A stretch of 64,000 nucleotides of DNA from the NCBI RefSeq assembly GCF_027579695.1, contig NC_083570.1:8728793-8792792 (forward strand). Direction: 5' to 3'. Shown here in pieces: positions 11,604 to 23,543 of this stretch. The position numbers were made by a program, and so were the translations under genes. The notes below the pieces were generated by a model. It saw only the letters and a list, made by a program, of their open reading frames with translations, was not told the DNA's origin and searched no databases. Origin of the DNA: Neoarius graeffei (lineage: Eukaryota > Chordata > Actinopteri > Siluriformes > Ariidae). Every line of letters begins with the position of its first letter. Position 1 is the first letter of the stretch.

Positions 11604-11892
11604 AGAGAGAACCAGCAATCCATTGATCACCCTAACAATTCTCGAGGTCGTTCACACCCAGCCCCCAGTGACCCACACCAATAGGATGACTCAACGACAC
11701 CTTAGGATTGCTTTTCATCCATGAGAGGATAAATACCTGATACTCCCTATTAGTCAAACAGAACTGAAGAAGCCTTTCGGATGAGAGATGAAACGTCTTC
11801 AAGAATCTTCAAGCAAGTCCAGTTGCTCTCTTTTACCACCCACAGTTACTATGACCTGGATGACTGAGAATCTTCACAGACAATTTTTTCAT

Positions 11893-12325
11893 GTTTATTA
11901 CATTTGTTACATACTGAGCAATTTAAATCAGTCCATTGGTTTTGAGATGTTTGCTTGGTCTTCTGTGCACTGTATTAGTTCACAGTTGTGCAGATTTTAC
12001 ATTTCACTCCCTTGCACTTTTTTCAGTTGGTACAAGTGTTGGTTTACATTTTAAAATATTGACCATGGAGATTTTGCTGTCTGCTTAAACCACTTGATGT
12101 GAGGTTTGTTCTGATATTTTCTAAATCACTCTTGTTAAAGCATGTCATTTGCTTTATATGTTAATAAAATGTTAAACTAATCTCTGGTTTCTTCCGGTTT
12201 CAGTCCAGATGCTTTCAAACTGGCAGTGCCGGGAGTTCGGATAAAAATCATGATAAATATCGATATCGTTCAATATGGGAAAATAAATCGTGATAACTTT
12301 TTTTTTGCCATATCGCCCAGCCCTA
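11893..12325 (+). mobile_element. 3' end of the ZBED-type hAT unit
   Basis: This sequence continues the hAT 3' region after the Penelope-like insertion. Bases 12014-12110 are similar to 6360-6450, so part of the 3' region is duplicated. The segment ends CCATATCGCCCAGCCCTA, the complement of TAGGGCTGGGCGATATGG, a terminus typical of this hAT group. Beyond 12325 the sequence matches 63030 onward, which supports a boundary here. Confidence 0.75.
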
Positions 12326-12856
12326 TAACAAACTGAAATGAATCTCCTGAAAGGCAGAAGAAAGAAATCTGCTAGTAGTGTTAACACAAGACTTTAATCC
12401 CAGTCAGTGCAGGGTTCAAACCCCATCCACCAGAAATATCATTAAAATCAAAGGGAAAGGCAGAGACGAGGCGAGATCATCAACAGGAGATCTATCCAGA
12501 ATAAACACAGCTCACAACTGAGAAAATTTACTTACACACTGGAAGGGTTCACAGTGACTCAAGGATCCATGTGGATTTTATGAGAATAAACAGGAAATGA
12601 GTGGAGAAAGTGAAGTTATTCAAAATGTGTGTAAAGGCGCCCTCTGGTGGTTGGGAGGAGAAATGTCCAGGTTAAATATAACAGTGTTCATGGACATGTC
12701 TGTTTCATTTTTATTTGTGAACACACGACACAAGTCTAAAATATTTTCACTTGCTGACCAATCAGAATAGAGAACTGTAACAGATTTTTTTGCTTTATTT
12801 GATTGAAAATGAAAAGGATTTAAAAAAAAGTTTTTCCAACAATCATGTTGAGAATC

Positions 12857-13226
12857 GGGCAGCATGGTGGTGTAGTGGTTAGTGCTGTCGCCTCACAGCA
12901 AGAAGGTCCGGGTTCGAGCCCCGTGGCCGGCGTGGGCCTTTCTGTGTGGAGTTTGCATGTTCTCCCCGTGTCCGCGTGGGTTTCCTCCAGGTGCTCCGGT
13001 TTCCCCATAGTCCAAAGACATGCAGGTTAGGTTAACTGGTGACTCTAAATTGACCGTAGGTGTGAATGTGAGTGTGAATGGTTGTCTGTGTCTATGTGTC
13101 AGCCCTGTGATGAGCGGGCGACTTGTCCAGGGTGTACCCTGCCTTTCGCCCATAGTCAGCTGGGATAGGCTCCAGCTTGCCTGCGACCCTGTAGAAGGAT
13201 AAAGCGGCTAGAGATAATGAGATGAG
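12857..13226 (+). mobile_element. Mermaid-like tRNA-derived SINE, 370 bp, 12-bp TSD
   Basis: The tRNA-like head contains GTAGTGGTTAG and the B-box GGTTCGAGCCC. A conserved body and a (GATGA)n-like tail follow. The duplication ATGTTGAGAATC flanks it at 12845-12856 and 13227-13238. The paralogous sequence at 63650 is the uninterrupted target. This is the most frequent repeat of the window (29.3, 40.0, 40.5, 41.2, 41.5, 56.1 and 61.0 kb). Confidence 0.93.
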
Positions 13227-13538
13227 ATGTTGAGAATCTAAATCAGCAGTCAAAGCACAGACAGATCCAGTTCACAGAGACAGATTTATCATTATTCACA
13301 CAGACAATATATGACAACATTAAAAGAGATGTTTTTTGGAGGAAAAAGTCAGTTGTTTACAGTGATTTTCACAAACACATATTTAAGACACTGTAGTTAT
13401 TTCCCACAGATTAAATAATCTAAAAATATCCATCCAAAGTGGAGAAAAACCCCGTTGCATATCAATACAGCGGCTTGCTGACATCCTGACCTCAGTATTA
13501 AAAGCTTCTGTCTGAAAATGAATTCAGCACAGAAACTC

Positions 13539-14289
13539 CATCACTGGGGGAAACTTTATTCTCCTGTGCTCTTATCTTTTATTTATGCAAAGCTTTGATT
13601 GTAATATTTGAATAAAAATCCCAAACTCACGAATAAACCTACAACAGGCTCTAACTCGTTTCATGGACATTCCACAACATTACAAGTAGATATAAATGGA
13701 TAAAGAGTATGATGTGTCATTTTGTACACTGACAAATACAACACCAATTCCAAAAAAGTTGGGACACTGTGTAAACTGGAAATAAAAAGAGAATGAGATC
13801 ATTTGCAAATCATAGAAACCCAACATTTCATTGAAAATAGTACAAAGACAACATTTCAAATGTTGAAACTAAGAAATGTTATTGTTTTTTGAAAAATATA
13901 CACTCATTTTGAATTTGATGTCAGCAAAACGGTTCAAGAACTTTCAAGAAAGGACAGGGGCATGTTTACTACTGTGTTGCATCACCTCTACTTTTAACAA
14001 TGCTCTGTAAATTTTTGGGAATTGAGGAGACCAATTGCTGTAGTTTTGAAAGAGAAATTTTGTCCCATTCTTACCTGATATACACTTTCAGCTGCTCAAA
14101 AGTTCGGGTCTCCTTTGTCATATTTTGTGCTTCATAATGCACCAAATGTTTTAAATAGGGAGACAGGTCTGGATTGCAGCAGGCCAGTTTAGCACCTTCA
14201 TCACTGGGGGAAACTTTATTCTCCTGTGCTCTTATCTTTAATTCTGCAAAGCTTTGATTGTAATATTTGAATAAAAATCCCAAACTCAC
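13539..14289. repeat. 91-bp direct repeat flanking a mariner remnant
   Basis: Bases 13539-13630 recur at 14199-14289 with few differences (CATCACTGGGGGAAACTTTA to CCCAAACTCAC). Between them lie about 110 bp of other sequence and a mariner-like fragment (13739-14196). The right copy abuts the fragment directly. The repeat is too long for a target duplication; a local duplication is more likely. Confidence 0.8.
13739..14196 (-). mobile_element. Mariner-like fragment
   Basis: It starts after TA with CAACACCAATTCCAAAAAAG, a fish mariner-type terminus, and carries a degraded minus-strand transposase C-terminus (around HYEAQNMTKETRTFEQLK). The far terminus is missing. The same family occurs at 50.36-50.91 kb and probably 25.9-26.4 kb. 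Confidence 0.7.
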
Positions 14290-14397
14290 AGAGAAACCTG
14301 AATTAATAAGGTTCTATCTGGGGGCCAATCATCATCCAGGCTGAATATGGGATGAACACGACATTGGCAGCCTGAACCAATCATGTACTGTATGTTC

Positions 14398-14768
14398 CAT
14401 CCATCCATCCATCCATCCATCCATCCATCCATTATATGTAGCCGCTTATCCTGTTCTACAGGGTCGCAGGCAAGCTGGAGCCTATCCCAGCTGACTATGG
14501 GTGAGAGGCAGGGTTCACCCTGGACAAGTCGCCAGATTATCACAGGGCTGACACAGAGACAACTAACCATTCACACCTACGGTCAATTTAGAGCCACCAG
14601 TTAACCTAACCTGCATGTCTTTGGACTGTGGGGGAAACCAGAGCGCCCGGAGGAAACCCACGTGGACATGGGGAGAACATGCAAACTCCACACAGAAAGG
14701 CCCTCGCCGGTTGCGAATCCAGGACCTTCTTGCTGTGAGGCAACAGTGCTAACCTCTACACCACTGTC
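14398..14768 (-). mobile_element. Mermaid-like SINE, reverse orientation
   Basis: A (CCAT)n tract at 14398-14432 is followed by the complement of the SINE body and tRNA-like head, ending at the complement of GTAGTGGTTAG near 14766. Compared with copy B near 43450, about 170 bp of target sequence is missing at this point, so insertion came with a deletion or later loss. Confidence 0.85.
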
Positions 14769-15063
14769 TGTTCTGGCTTTATTACTGTTTATTAGTTATT
14801 TAATGAGATGCTGCTTAATATGAAACAAACAGAACTTTAGAATGCGAAGGTCATGAGATCATTTTCTTTTTACATTTGACGAGTTTCTTGTCTGACAGTT
14901 AATTTTTAACATTTCCTTTTTAATTATTTTAAATTATTCAAATGTTTTCATTGAAATAATAAAATGAGTGTTTTTTGTGCAGCTGGATTGTGTTCTAGTG
15001 AAACAGACGACTGAGCAACAACGTGGCAACGTGCAGGAATTTTACAGAAAGCACTACACACTT

Positions 15064-15676
15064 TTATTCTGGATCACACAATCTCACTGTAGAACCAGGA
15101 GACCAGTAGGGTCCAAACCCAGCATATAGAGGCTGAGTGAATGTGGTGTGGACTCTGTGGAGGAGCTTCATCGTGTCAGAGACGCTGTAGAAGGACAGAG
15201 TTCCTGCACTGTGATCCACATACACTCCTATTCTGGAGGCTGATGGAACTCTGAGATCAGTCTTAATGTTGTTGTGACAGAAAGAGAGAGAAGAAGAAGA
15301 AGAACACCGCAGACTCCAGGACTGATTGTTGAGTCCAAACATACACTCATTACCCCGTCCTTTCCTGCTGATGTTTTTATATGAGACTGATATGGACACA
15401 CCACCAGCACGGCTCCACTCCACCTCCCAGTAACAGCGTCCACACACACTCTCCTTACACAACACCTGACACCAGTAATCAAATCTCTCTGGATGATCAG
15501 AGTAACGCTGCTCTCTCTCACTGACTCTCACCGCTCTGTTCTTCTCAGACAGAATGAGGCGACGATGTGCCGTGTTGGGATCCAGAGTCAGATAACAGAA
15601 ATCTAAAATAAAAGAGAAAAACAAACTGAACAATGTGAACATGTTGGGTTTAATTCACATAATATATTTAAGTGAA

Positions 15677-15738
<62 letters not shown>

Positions 15739-16548
15739 GATGTACATTTCAGAAACTCTTCTCTGCTCTGTGGTTCTGGTCCTGAAATGATCTGAACTGC
15801 TGCAGCTGTGGAGAGAAAAATGGAAACATGAGTTTGTGTAAAAGATGGAAAGAGTTTAAAGTGATCCAGTCAGTTTATTCATTTTAAATCAGTGTTTTAG
15901 TTCAAAGTGTCGGGTGAATAAAGTGTCTGCAGAAAAGAAAGCAGGAGCATCGCTAAGAAATAACACATCACTGTGTTTCTCCAGCAGGAACAGCTCCTCT
16001 TACCATGTGGAGGGATTTTGTTGAATTCCTCCTCACAGAATTCCTCGAGTCTCTTTTTCAGATCTGAGAGAGAATTCCTCACTCCATCAAATGAGAGATG
16101 TTGATGGACAGTGACGCTGGATGTCTGAAAATTTGGTCTGCAAAATGGAGGAGAGCGACGTCCAGAAGCTAAAATCTACAGAAAGCAAATGAAATGTAAA
16201 ACCCACTTGTGATGTCAGACAGGGACATTTATTGTTCCCTTAATGAGAGGTGTTTTAGAGAGTGTGTGAGGAACAGCTGGCTCTGTAGATCAGACAGTGA
16301 GTGTTACCTGGAGGAAATGGATGTGATCGTGTGTGTGTGAAAGCTGCTCCAGCTCAGTGACTCTCCTCTGAAGATCAGCAATCTCCTGCTCCAGTTGCTC
16401 CAGGAGTCGTTCAGCTCGACTCAGTTCAGCCTTCTCCTGATCTCTGATCAGCTCCGTCACCTCCCAGCGCTTTTTCTCCATGGAGCTGATCAGCTCAGTA
16501 AAGATCCTCTCACTGTCCTCCACTGCTGTCTGTGCACTGAGCTGTTAG

Positions 16549-16580
<32 letters not shown>

Positions 16581-16887
16581 AGATTTAAAGCTCATCTATC
16601 ATTCCCTCTCTTACTGGGACTGTAAATGACTCGTTGTCCATGTTGTGTGTGTTTCTAGGAGCAGCTCTGTCTCTGCTCACTGCTCACCTTTATAGTGTTC
16701 ACAGCCTGTTTCAGCTCCTGCACCTTCTTCTGCTTCTCCTGGATTCTCTGCTGGGATTTCATCTGCTCCTCCTTTAACTCACTCTGAGGACAAATAAAAT
16801 ACATTCAGCTTTTTATACAGTACGAGCGAACTGGTTCCATATTAATGTCAGTTCAAAGTACATTCGTGCTTCACTCTGAAGGTTATG

Positions 16888-16956
<69 letters not shown>

Positions 16957-19900
16957 GGAGAGAGAGAGAGAAATGTTCACTAACTGATCTGGGCTGGGTT
17001 TCCTGAAAGCCTCTTAAGGCCAAGAGAGTTTTAAATGACCTCTTAAGATCCATCATCAAGCTAATGTGGTTTTCCCGAACAACATCGTAGCACAAGTCGT
17101 CCTTTAGTTTGCTCGGAATTTACGAGAGACCAGGAGCACTCGTTCATAACAAAGAGCGACTCGCTCGCTGCCGAATCCACAGAATGCGCATGCGGCTCTG
17201 ATGGACTCTCACAGTCAGCGGGGGAAACTGGTGTTGAATCTGCTGATGGTTTTCAATTAGTTTTCTTGTACATTGCAAGTACATCGAGTTAATTATCAGA
17301 GGTGGACAGTAACGAAATACATTTACTTGAGTTCTGTACTTCAAGCATATACACAGAGCCATGGCCTCACTTTCGTTTATAAATGCCTTGAGACCTCAAG
17401 AATGGCACAGGAATAGTTTTAAGCATCAACAATAAATCTAATATTGTAATTTTTACGATTAAAGTGATTTATATAGGTAGCTTTCTGAGTGAATGACCTT
17501 GAAGTCCGTAACGTCACAGCAGGAATTCTATCGGTCTCATTGCCATTTCCGCTATTCTAAAACATAGAGCTGACTGCAACTCCGATCCTCCATTTTGAGC
17601 TAATTTATCACCATCCCACATAAATGTGTTTTTGGCCGGTGCAGCAACACGACAGAAGGTGGATTTACGTTGCATTCATGGCCCAAGAATGTTCAAACTG
17701 CAAAGATTTGGACGCATTTTGCGAGAAGTTCACAGGCACATTGGGCGCCTATGAAGTGGTCTCTCCTCTGCTCTGCACATTTTACTGAAGACTCGTACGA
17801 AACCTCTGATTGGAGGAGCGTTGGCTATAAGTCCGTATTGAAAGAGGGTGCAGTATCAACGATTAAAGAAAAGGAAAACTACAAGAAAAGGAAAGTATTT
17901 ATGGTTGGAATTTATCTTTGGAACACCACCAGTGAAGTGTAATGCAGCGTTAGTACTGTGTTCTGATCTTTTCGACCACAGTGACTTTTCAAACTTTGGT
18001 GCCTTCAGTAGTGGTTTTGCTTCAAGGTTGTTTTTAATACCTGGATCTGTACCATCAAGACGATCGACCAGCAGCTCACAAGCTGTAAGTAAAACATAAA
18101 CTTTTTGTTCGAAGGTTTTTGTTACAAAATAGCATGTTCATATTTTCCACATTAGCATGAATGACATGGTCACAAGCTAGGCTATTACACTCATAGGCTA
18201 TCTATGACCACACTAGCTCGCTAGCTTCTACCCAGAGACATAACTTGTTTAATCTACAGTCTTTTATCCTAAGATAAGCATTAAACCATGAATTCTAATG
18301 AAAGCAACCATATCTTATGTAGTGTAGCATAGTCTAATAGTGCACAGACATTGTTCTAGTCTAAACAGAGGAAACCAAGAACGGCTGTATCTCCGAAGAC
18401 ATTATGTGCAACAGTTTCCTGAGTTTTAGCTTTCAAGTTGACTGTGAACAACTGAGGCTAGAAAAACCGTAGACCCTCGACAATTCCCATATGAAAAGGA
18501 TATAGTAAAATCCTAAACAACTTTTACATGTTTTATATGGACAGAACGTATATGAATTTACCACTGTCTTAAAAGAAAATCCTTGTATGCCATGTATGAT
18601 TTACTCCTGAAAGTGGCCCCTTTTGGTGTTTCCTCATACATAGTTATTTGCTGAAACGAGTGTAAATTAAGTAAAAATTTTGTATTGCATTAACAGATAA
18701 CGTGTATGGCAAATTACTTTCTTTTCATATAATGTTTATAGGTCTTTTAGTGTCAAATGTATGTCTTTTATATTAGAAGTCATAGAAATATACAGGTTGT
18801 TGTCTGAATTGTGAATGCATCATAAAGGTATAATATGTTGGCTTTCTATGTTTTTTATATGTTAACCTACTATTATTAGGTAAAACTAGTATAATTAAAG
18901 CACAAATTGTGCATGGCATTAACAGAAAATGTGTATGACAAAATATTTTCTTTATATGCTTCATATAATGTTTATAGTTCTTAATTCTATTTTTTAGATT
19001 CAAATATATATGTCTTTTATATTAAAATTAATACAAATAAATATGTTTTGGTTTGAATTGTAGATGTATCATAAAGGTGTTATATATTGGCTTTCTAACT
19101 TTTTTATATGTCAACTTTCTATTAATATAAAAAAAACCCTGATTATTTATAAAACTTTTATAGGTTAGTCTAGGTTTTTTATATGAAAATCAATTTCCCT
19201 CAATGTAAGTAAAACACACTTTTTTGCAATGAATTGTTGAAGGTTTATCTATGTTTTTTATATTTCAACCAAATATTGTTAATGTAAGAAAAACACAGAA
19301 TTTTTCCATGAAATAACCAGTTTATTCAACAGAACAATATATAAAAAAGAAAAAGAGCAGACTTGGGTTGGATTACGGTAATAATGAACAAAATAAAAAA
19401 TAAATGCTTAGAAAAACCCTTTAAACATAAAAAATATACATAAACATAAAAAATATCCAAAATTCTGCCATACTAAGTAACATAAATCATGCCCTCCCTC
19501 CACATTTAAAGTGTAAGTTCACTATTTTTTACATAAAGCCCTGTTTTTAGGTAGTCTGGGATGAAATAAGGTGGTTCTGAACAAAATTTGAACATTTGCT
19601 GCTGAGCCGAGCCCTTACATCGATTCCAATGGGCACTCGAACAATCACTCCTAAAATGGCATTAAACTTTCGTTCACAAAGACATGAAACTTACCTTTGT
19701 GGTCAGTGGTGGACAGCCATAAAATGACTCAAAAATCACTGCAAAATATAATTTCTAATAGTGTTTGTCAGACATATTCTTCTGTTTAATAGTAGACATC
19801 CGGCCAGTACACAGAAACCTAAACAGAAGAATATGTCTGGCAAATACTGATATAAATCATATTAATAAAAACTCATTGCTGTAAATGATGAAATTAATGA

Positions 19901-20111
19901 CTTGTTAATTGTGTAATTGAGTTGTAATTGAGATGAAACAGTAGAACATGCATTAAGGGAAAATGTGCATAAAGTTTCACATCACTTCAATAAAGTGACA
20001 TCACCTCACTTGTTTTTTTTTTTTGGAAAACCAAAAATGTGTATGGCGGCTTTCTTTAAGTTGGTGGTATATATCCACCTATGCAAGCTCACGCTTAACT
20101 TACTCCTAGTT

Positions 20112-20142
<31 letters not shown>

Positions 20143-23100
20143 GTGATAGGCCAATTCATAGAAATCAGTTGAAGTAGAACTGCGTCATTTCATTTGTTCC
20201 CCTATGTTTATTTGGTAAGGATGAACTTTATCTGACATTTGTGAGGATATCCTATGAGGGACTGGTGTCATATACAGATTTAGCAGTTTGCAAAGTTTTA
20301 TATGTTTCATGTTACACATATTTACCAAAAAAAATGTATCTGTTTTCAATGTCATGTAAAATATTTTAGAATTCAAAGTTTTATATGTTTCATGTTACAC
20401 ATATTTACCAAAAAATGTATATCTGTTTTCACTGCCATGTAAAATCTTTTAGAATTCATGTAAAATGTGTAAAAGTTGTGTATGATTTTACTACATCCTT
20501 TCCATATGGGTTACCCACTGCAGAACCAGAAATGGTTCTGACTCACTGGAGGCAGAGTCACAGTGCCGTTAGCCAATCAGAGGTAACACGTTTACATGTC
20601 ATGAATATTAATGAATAAGAGCTGAAATCCTGTCGTTCTCCTGCCACCCACTCCTCCACCAAACTAGAACAGCCTGAAACAGAACCACAGCATTTTTTTC
20701 ACCAAAACCGGCTCACAGGGCATTCATTCATACGAGAGATCACTGCAAAATTAATGAAAAAATGATGCAATGAGACCTTTAAGTATTTTTAAAAGCAAAT
20801 ACTGCAGTACTTTAACTGAAGTAAAAATTTGACTGTCCAACTTTCACTTGTATCGGAGTAACATTTGCCCAGTGGGATCTGTACTTTGACTTAAGTAATG
20901 AAGTTGGGTTCTTTGTCCAGCTCTGTTAATTATTAAATAAATATACACAAAACACGATGAATATATTTCAGTATGTTATGGAATTACGTATGGATATCAG
21001 AATGTCACATTTATATCACTATATTTTAAACAAATTTAGCTCCATTAGGCGAGTGATTAACGAATTTAGTGTTATGAGACCAGTGCCGTATTAAGCCAAT
21101 GCGGTGCCCCTGGGCACTATACCTCAAGTGCCCCCCCCACACACACACACCACCACCACCCTGCGCGCACGCGTTCAGTAACCTCCTGCACACACTCACA
21201 AACCTTGCCCTTTGCTGTCAAAAATAGTAGCATATACATAAACAATAGTACACATAAACAAGGTCATTCTTCCTCATTGAAAATGTATTAAGTAGGCTAC
21301 ATCAGCCCATCAAATTAACTGAAAACAACCAACGATATGCATGTAGGCATATTGAAATGTCTTATTCAAAAATGAGCAGCATATATTTGTATGTCTCAAT
21401 AAAAACCTTCAAAGCATCCATACTCTATTCTATCCATATTAAAATGTCTCAATTCAAAATGTGTATCAATTCAAACAGCATCAGCAATTTAAACAGCATC
21501 CATCTATATACAATACAGCATATTCAAATGTGTCAATTCAAAATGTGTATCAATTAAAATAGCATCGATCTAGGCAACATATTCAAATGTCTCAATTCGA
21601 AATATAAATATAAATTCAAATAACATCTAGTACGGCATATTCAGATGTACAATGTACATATGTGTATCAATTCAAAGAGTATCTGTTCTGTATGAACCTA
21701 GACATGTTCTCCCCATAGCGCAGGATCAGTTGAAATAGAGAAGTGTTCTACTGGCGTCGGCTGTGCTGGGTTGACATCCATAACACCTTCGTCTTCCTTC
21801 TCGTCACCATGGTGTGAACTGATCTCTACCTGGCTTAAAGTGGCTTCGCACATATCCTCCTCCCCGGCTTCAGCGCTGGTAGTGACAGCAGTTGTTGATG
21901 TTTTTATAAAAAAACGATCTAACACTGGAACATTTTTAATTGCAGCTACACGCCTGGAGTCTTTCTCTTTTTTAATTTTCTCTTCGCACAACCACTCAAT
22001 TGATGTCTGTCCATTTTTCATTTCTACCGCAGTTTTTAAAAAATTGATACATTTCACCGTAGGTGGACTGGCTCAACTGACAGGTTGAGGAAAGGGGGGT
22101 TAATGGTCACATAGGCCACTCTTGCTCAGATTTATGATTATTGTTGTTGTTGTTGTTGTTCTTATGAAATTAGTGTTCATCAGTTGTGCAGTGGAGATTT
22201 TTAAAGTGGGGGTACGCGATTCGTGACGTCTCCCCTTCTCCCCTCCCCTCTCTCTCTCTCTCTCCTTCTGTTCCTCTCCCTCGCCCCATTCCCCCACCGC
22301 GGAGGCGGGGGCCGGCTCCACCCCATTCATTTCTATGGAATTAATTGAAAAAAAAAAGCACTTTTTCAAACATCCGCTGCTCTGGCATGCTTTCACCTAG
22401 AGACGTGATTCAAACTCTAAAACGTAGGAAAACTTCTACTCTGTGGATCTGGCATTCAACTTTTCTGCTAGGTTCTACACTTTCAGATCAGTCCCGGCTC
22501 AAACGCCATGTGGGTTCCGGGAGAAAATCCGGCTTTATAATGGGTGTCTATTGCGTTACACACCAGTGGAGCTCGTTTAGTTAGAGTGTAGAGAGCTTGA
22601 AAAAATAGCTCAAACTTTCTCGCTTAAACTGTGTTTTCAGCCACAAATTTCACTCTACAGACATGATTTTCTCAAAAGTAGTAGTCACAGTTGTCCTGAT
22701 TCACACAATGTGTCTACCTAACCGATAGGATTTACAGTTTTTGAATGAGAAGCCTCAAACTGAGGAGAGTGCAGCCGAGAGGCCTCATTGGCACACATTA
22801 TAAACGTGACAGAAAAGTCACTCATTTTTAACTCGCTCTAGTGTCCTCACTTTTAACACTACAGACAAAAAAATTACATCAGTGTATTCAGTACATCAGT
22901 GTGAGACCCTTGTAGCACTCACTGTGAAAGAATTTTGTGAATAGCTGCTTTCGTTTTCGAGTTATTCGTCGTTGTTCGGGGCCTGCTCCTGAGCAAAAAA
23001 CAGCAGAAAACTGACAAGATCTTGTGTGACTCAGCGCTCCTGCTCAGGCCTGTCGCCATGCCGACTGGGGCCAGTGAGGGAACAGAGAGGGGAGGGGCTG

Positions 23101-23491
23101 CTGTCTCAAGCACACACATAATCATTGTAGCATCATAGCAGGTCACACATTCACGGCCAGCAAATATGCGTGACCAAATTGCTTCACGCACTGCATCCTC
23201 TCACGATTTCCAGCAGGGGAATTGTCACCTCGGGAGAAGTGGGTGGACGGCGTACCCCCGCGTACCACGCCCACTACACCCCTGGTGTTCATAATGAATT
23301 ATATATGACTATTTAACAATGTCAAGTGTATAACCATTTTAAGTGTACAAACATTCACGAAAAATATTTTTAAAGTTTCTGTCATGTGGTGCCCCCCCAC
23401 TGGCTGTGAGTGGTTATTGCCCCTGGGCACTGTGCCGCAGGCCCATATAGTTAATCCGGCCTTGTATGAGACACATTTCTGCACCTCTAAT

Positions 23492-23543
<52 letters not shown>

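Larger units (their letters stand above)
8053..11879 (+). mobile_element. Penelope-like element copy 1, with long inverted ends, 13-bp TSD
   Basis: The element is flanked by ACAATTTTTTCAT at 8040-8052 and 11880-11892. Its ends are inverted repeats of roughly 250 bp: 8053-8309 reads as the complement of the right end up to 11845. Beyond that the right end carries a further 34-35 bp tail (11846-11879) that the left end lacks. The interior encodes a GIY-YIG endonuclease region but no reverse transcriptase. Three MITEs are inserted at 8792, 9627 and 11094. It lies in the 3' part of the hAT unit, downstream of the Tc1 insertion. Confidence 0.9.
12326..15063. repeat. Segmental duplication copy A, 3' of the minus-strand TRIM gene
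   Basis: 12331-12856 and 13227-13590 match 63031-64000 closely, offset by about 50.7 kb. Parts also match 40436-41150 and 43306-43928. The segment is non-coding and contains two SINEs and a mariner remnant that the other copies lack, showing these inserted after duplication. For the minus-strand TRIM gene ending at 15064 it is the downstream flank; AATAAA on that strand occurs near 14783 and 14793. Confidence 0.9.
17297..20925. mobile_element. THAP-encoding DNA transposon, 3629 bp, 8-bp TSD (P-like or hAT)
   Basis: Left end CAGAGGTGGACAGTAACGAA and right end (complement) CAGAGCTGGACAAAGAACCC are imperfect inverted repeats. The exact duplication TTAATTAT flanks them at 17289-17296 and 20926-20933. 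The element contains a THAP zinc-finger exon (17616-17942) and tandem repeats. An 8-bp TSD fits both P and hAT superfamilies; a THAP domain is characteristic of P-type (THAP9-related) transposases, so I lean to P-like. No catalytic domain was found, so this copy is non-autonomous. It lies in intron 1 of the minus-strand TRIM gene. Confidence 0.75.
21081..23464 (-). mobile_element. hAT element, 2384 bp, TSD TATGAGAC
   Basis: Left end CAGTGCCGTATTAAG and right end (complement) CAAGGCCGGATTAAC are hAT-like inverted repeats, extended by a shared GTGCCCCTGGGCAC region. The exact 8-bp duplication TATGAGAC lies at 21073-21080 and 23465-23472. A fragment of its own N-terminal ORF remains on the minus strand, and a second hAT is inserted at 22181-23284. 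Confidence 0.93.

Noticed and set aside
12857-12930. Possible tRNA gene
   Set aside because: A- and B-box-like motifs are present, but the head is followed by a SINE body and flanked by a target duplication, and the same unit is dispersed; no standalone tRNA fold was found.
12820-13202. Several ORFs of 60-90 aa on both strands
   Set aside because: They are translations of the mermaid-like SINE and reappear wherever the SINE does (14.3-14.6, 29.2-29.6, 40.1-40.9, 41.3 and 56.1-56.4 kb).
22919-23191. 90-aa minus-strand ORF
   Set aside because: Inside a TSD-delimited hAT-like MITE with no similarity to transposase; probably chance.
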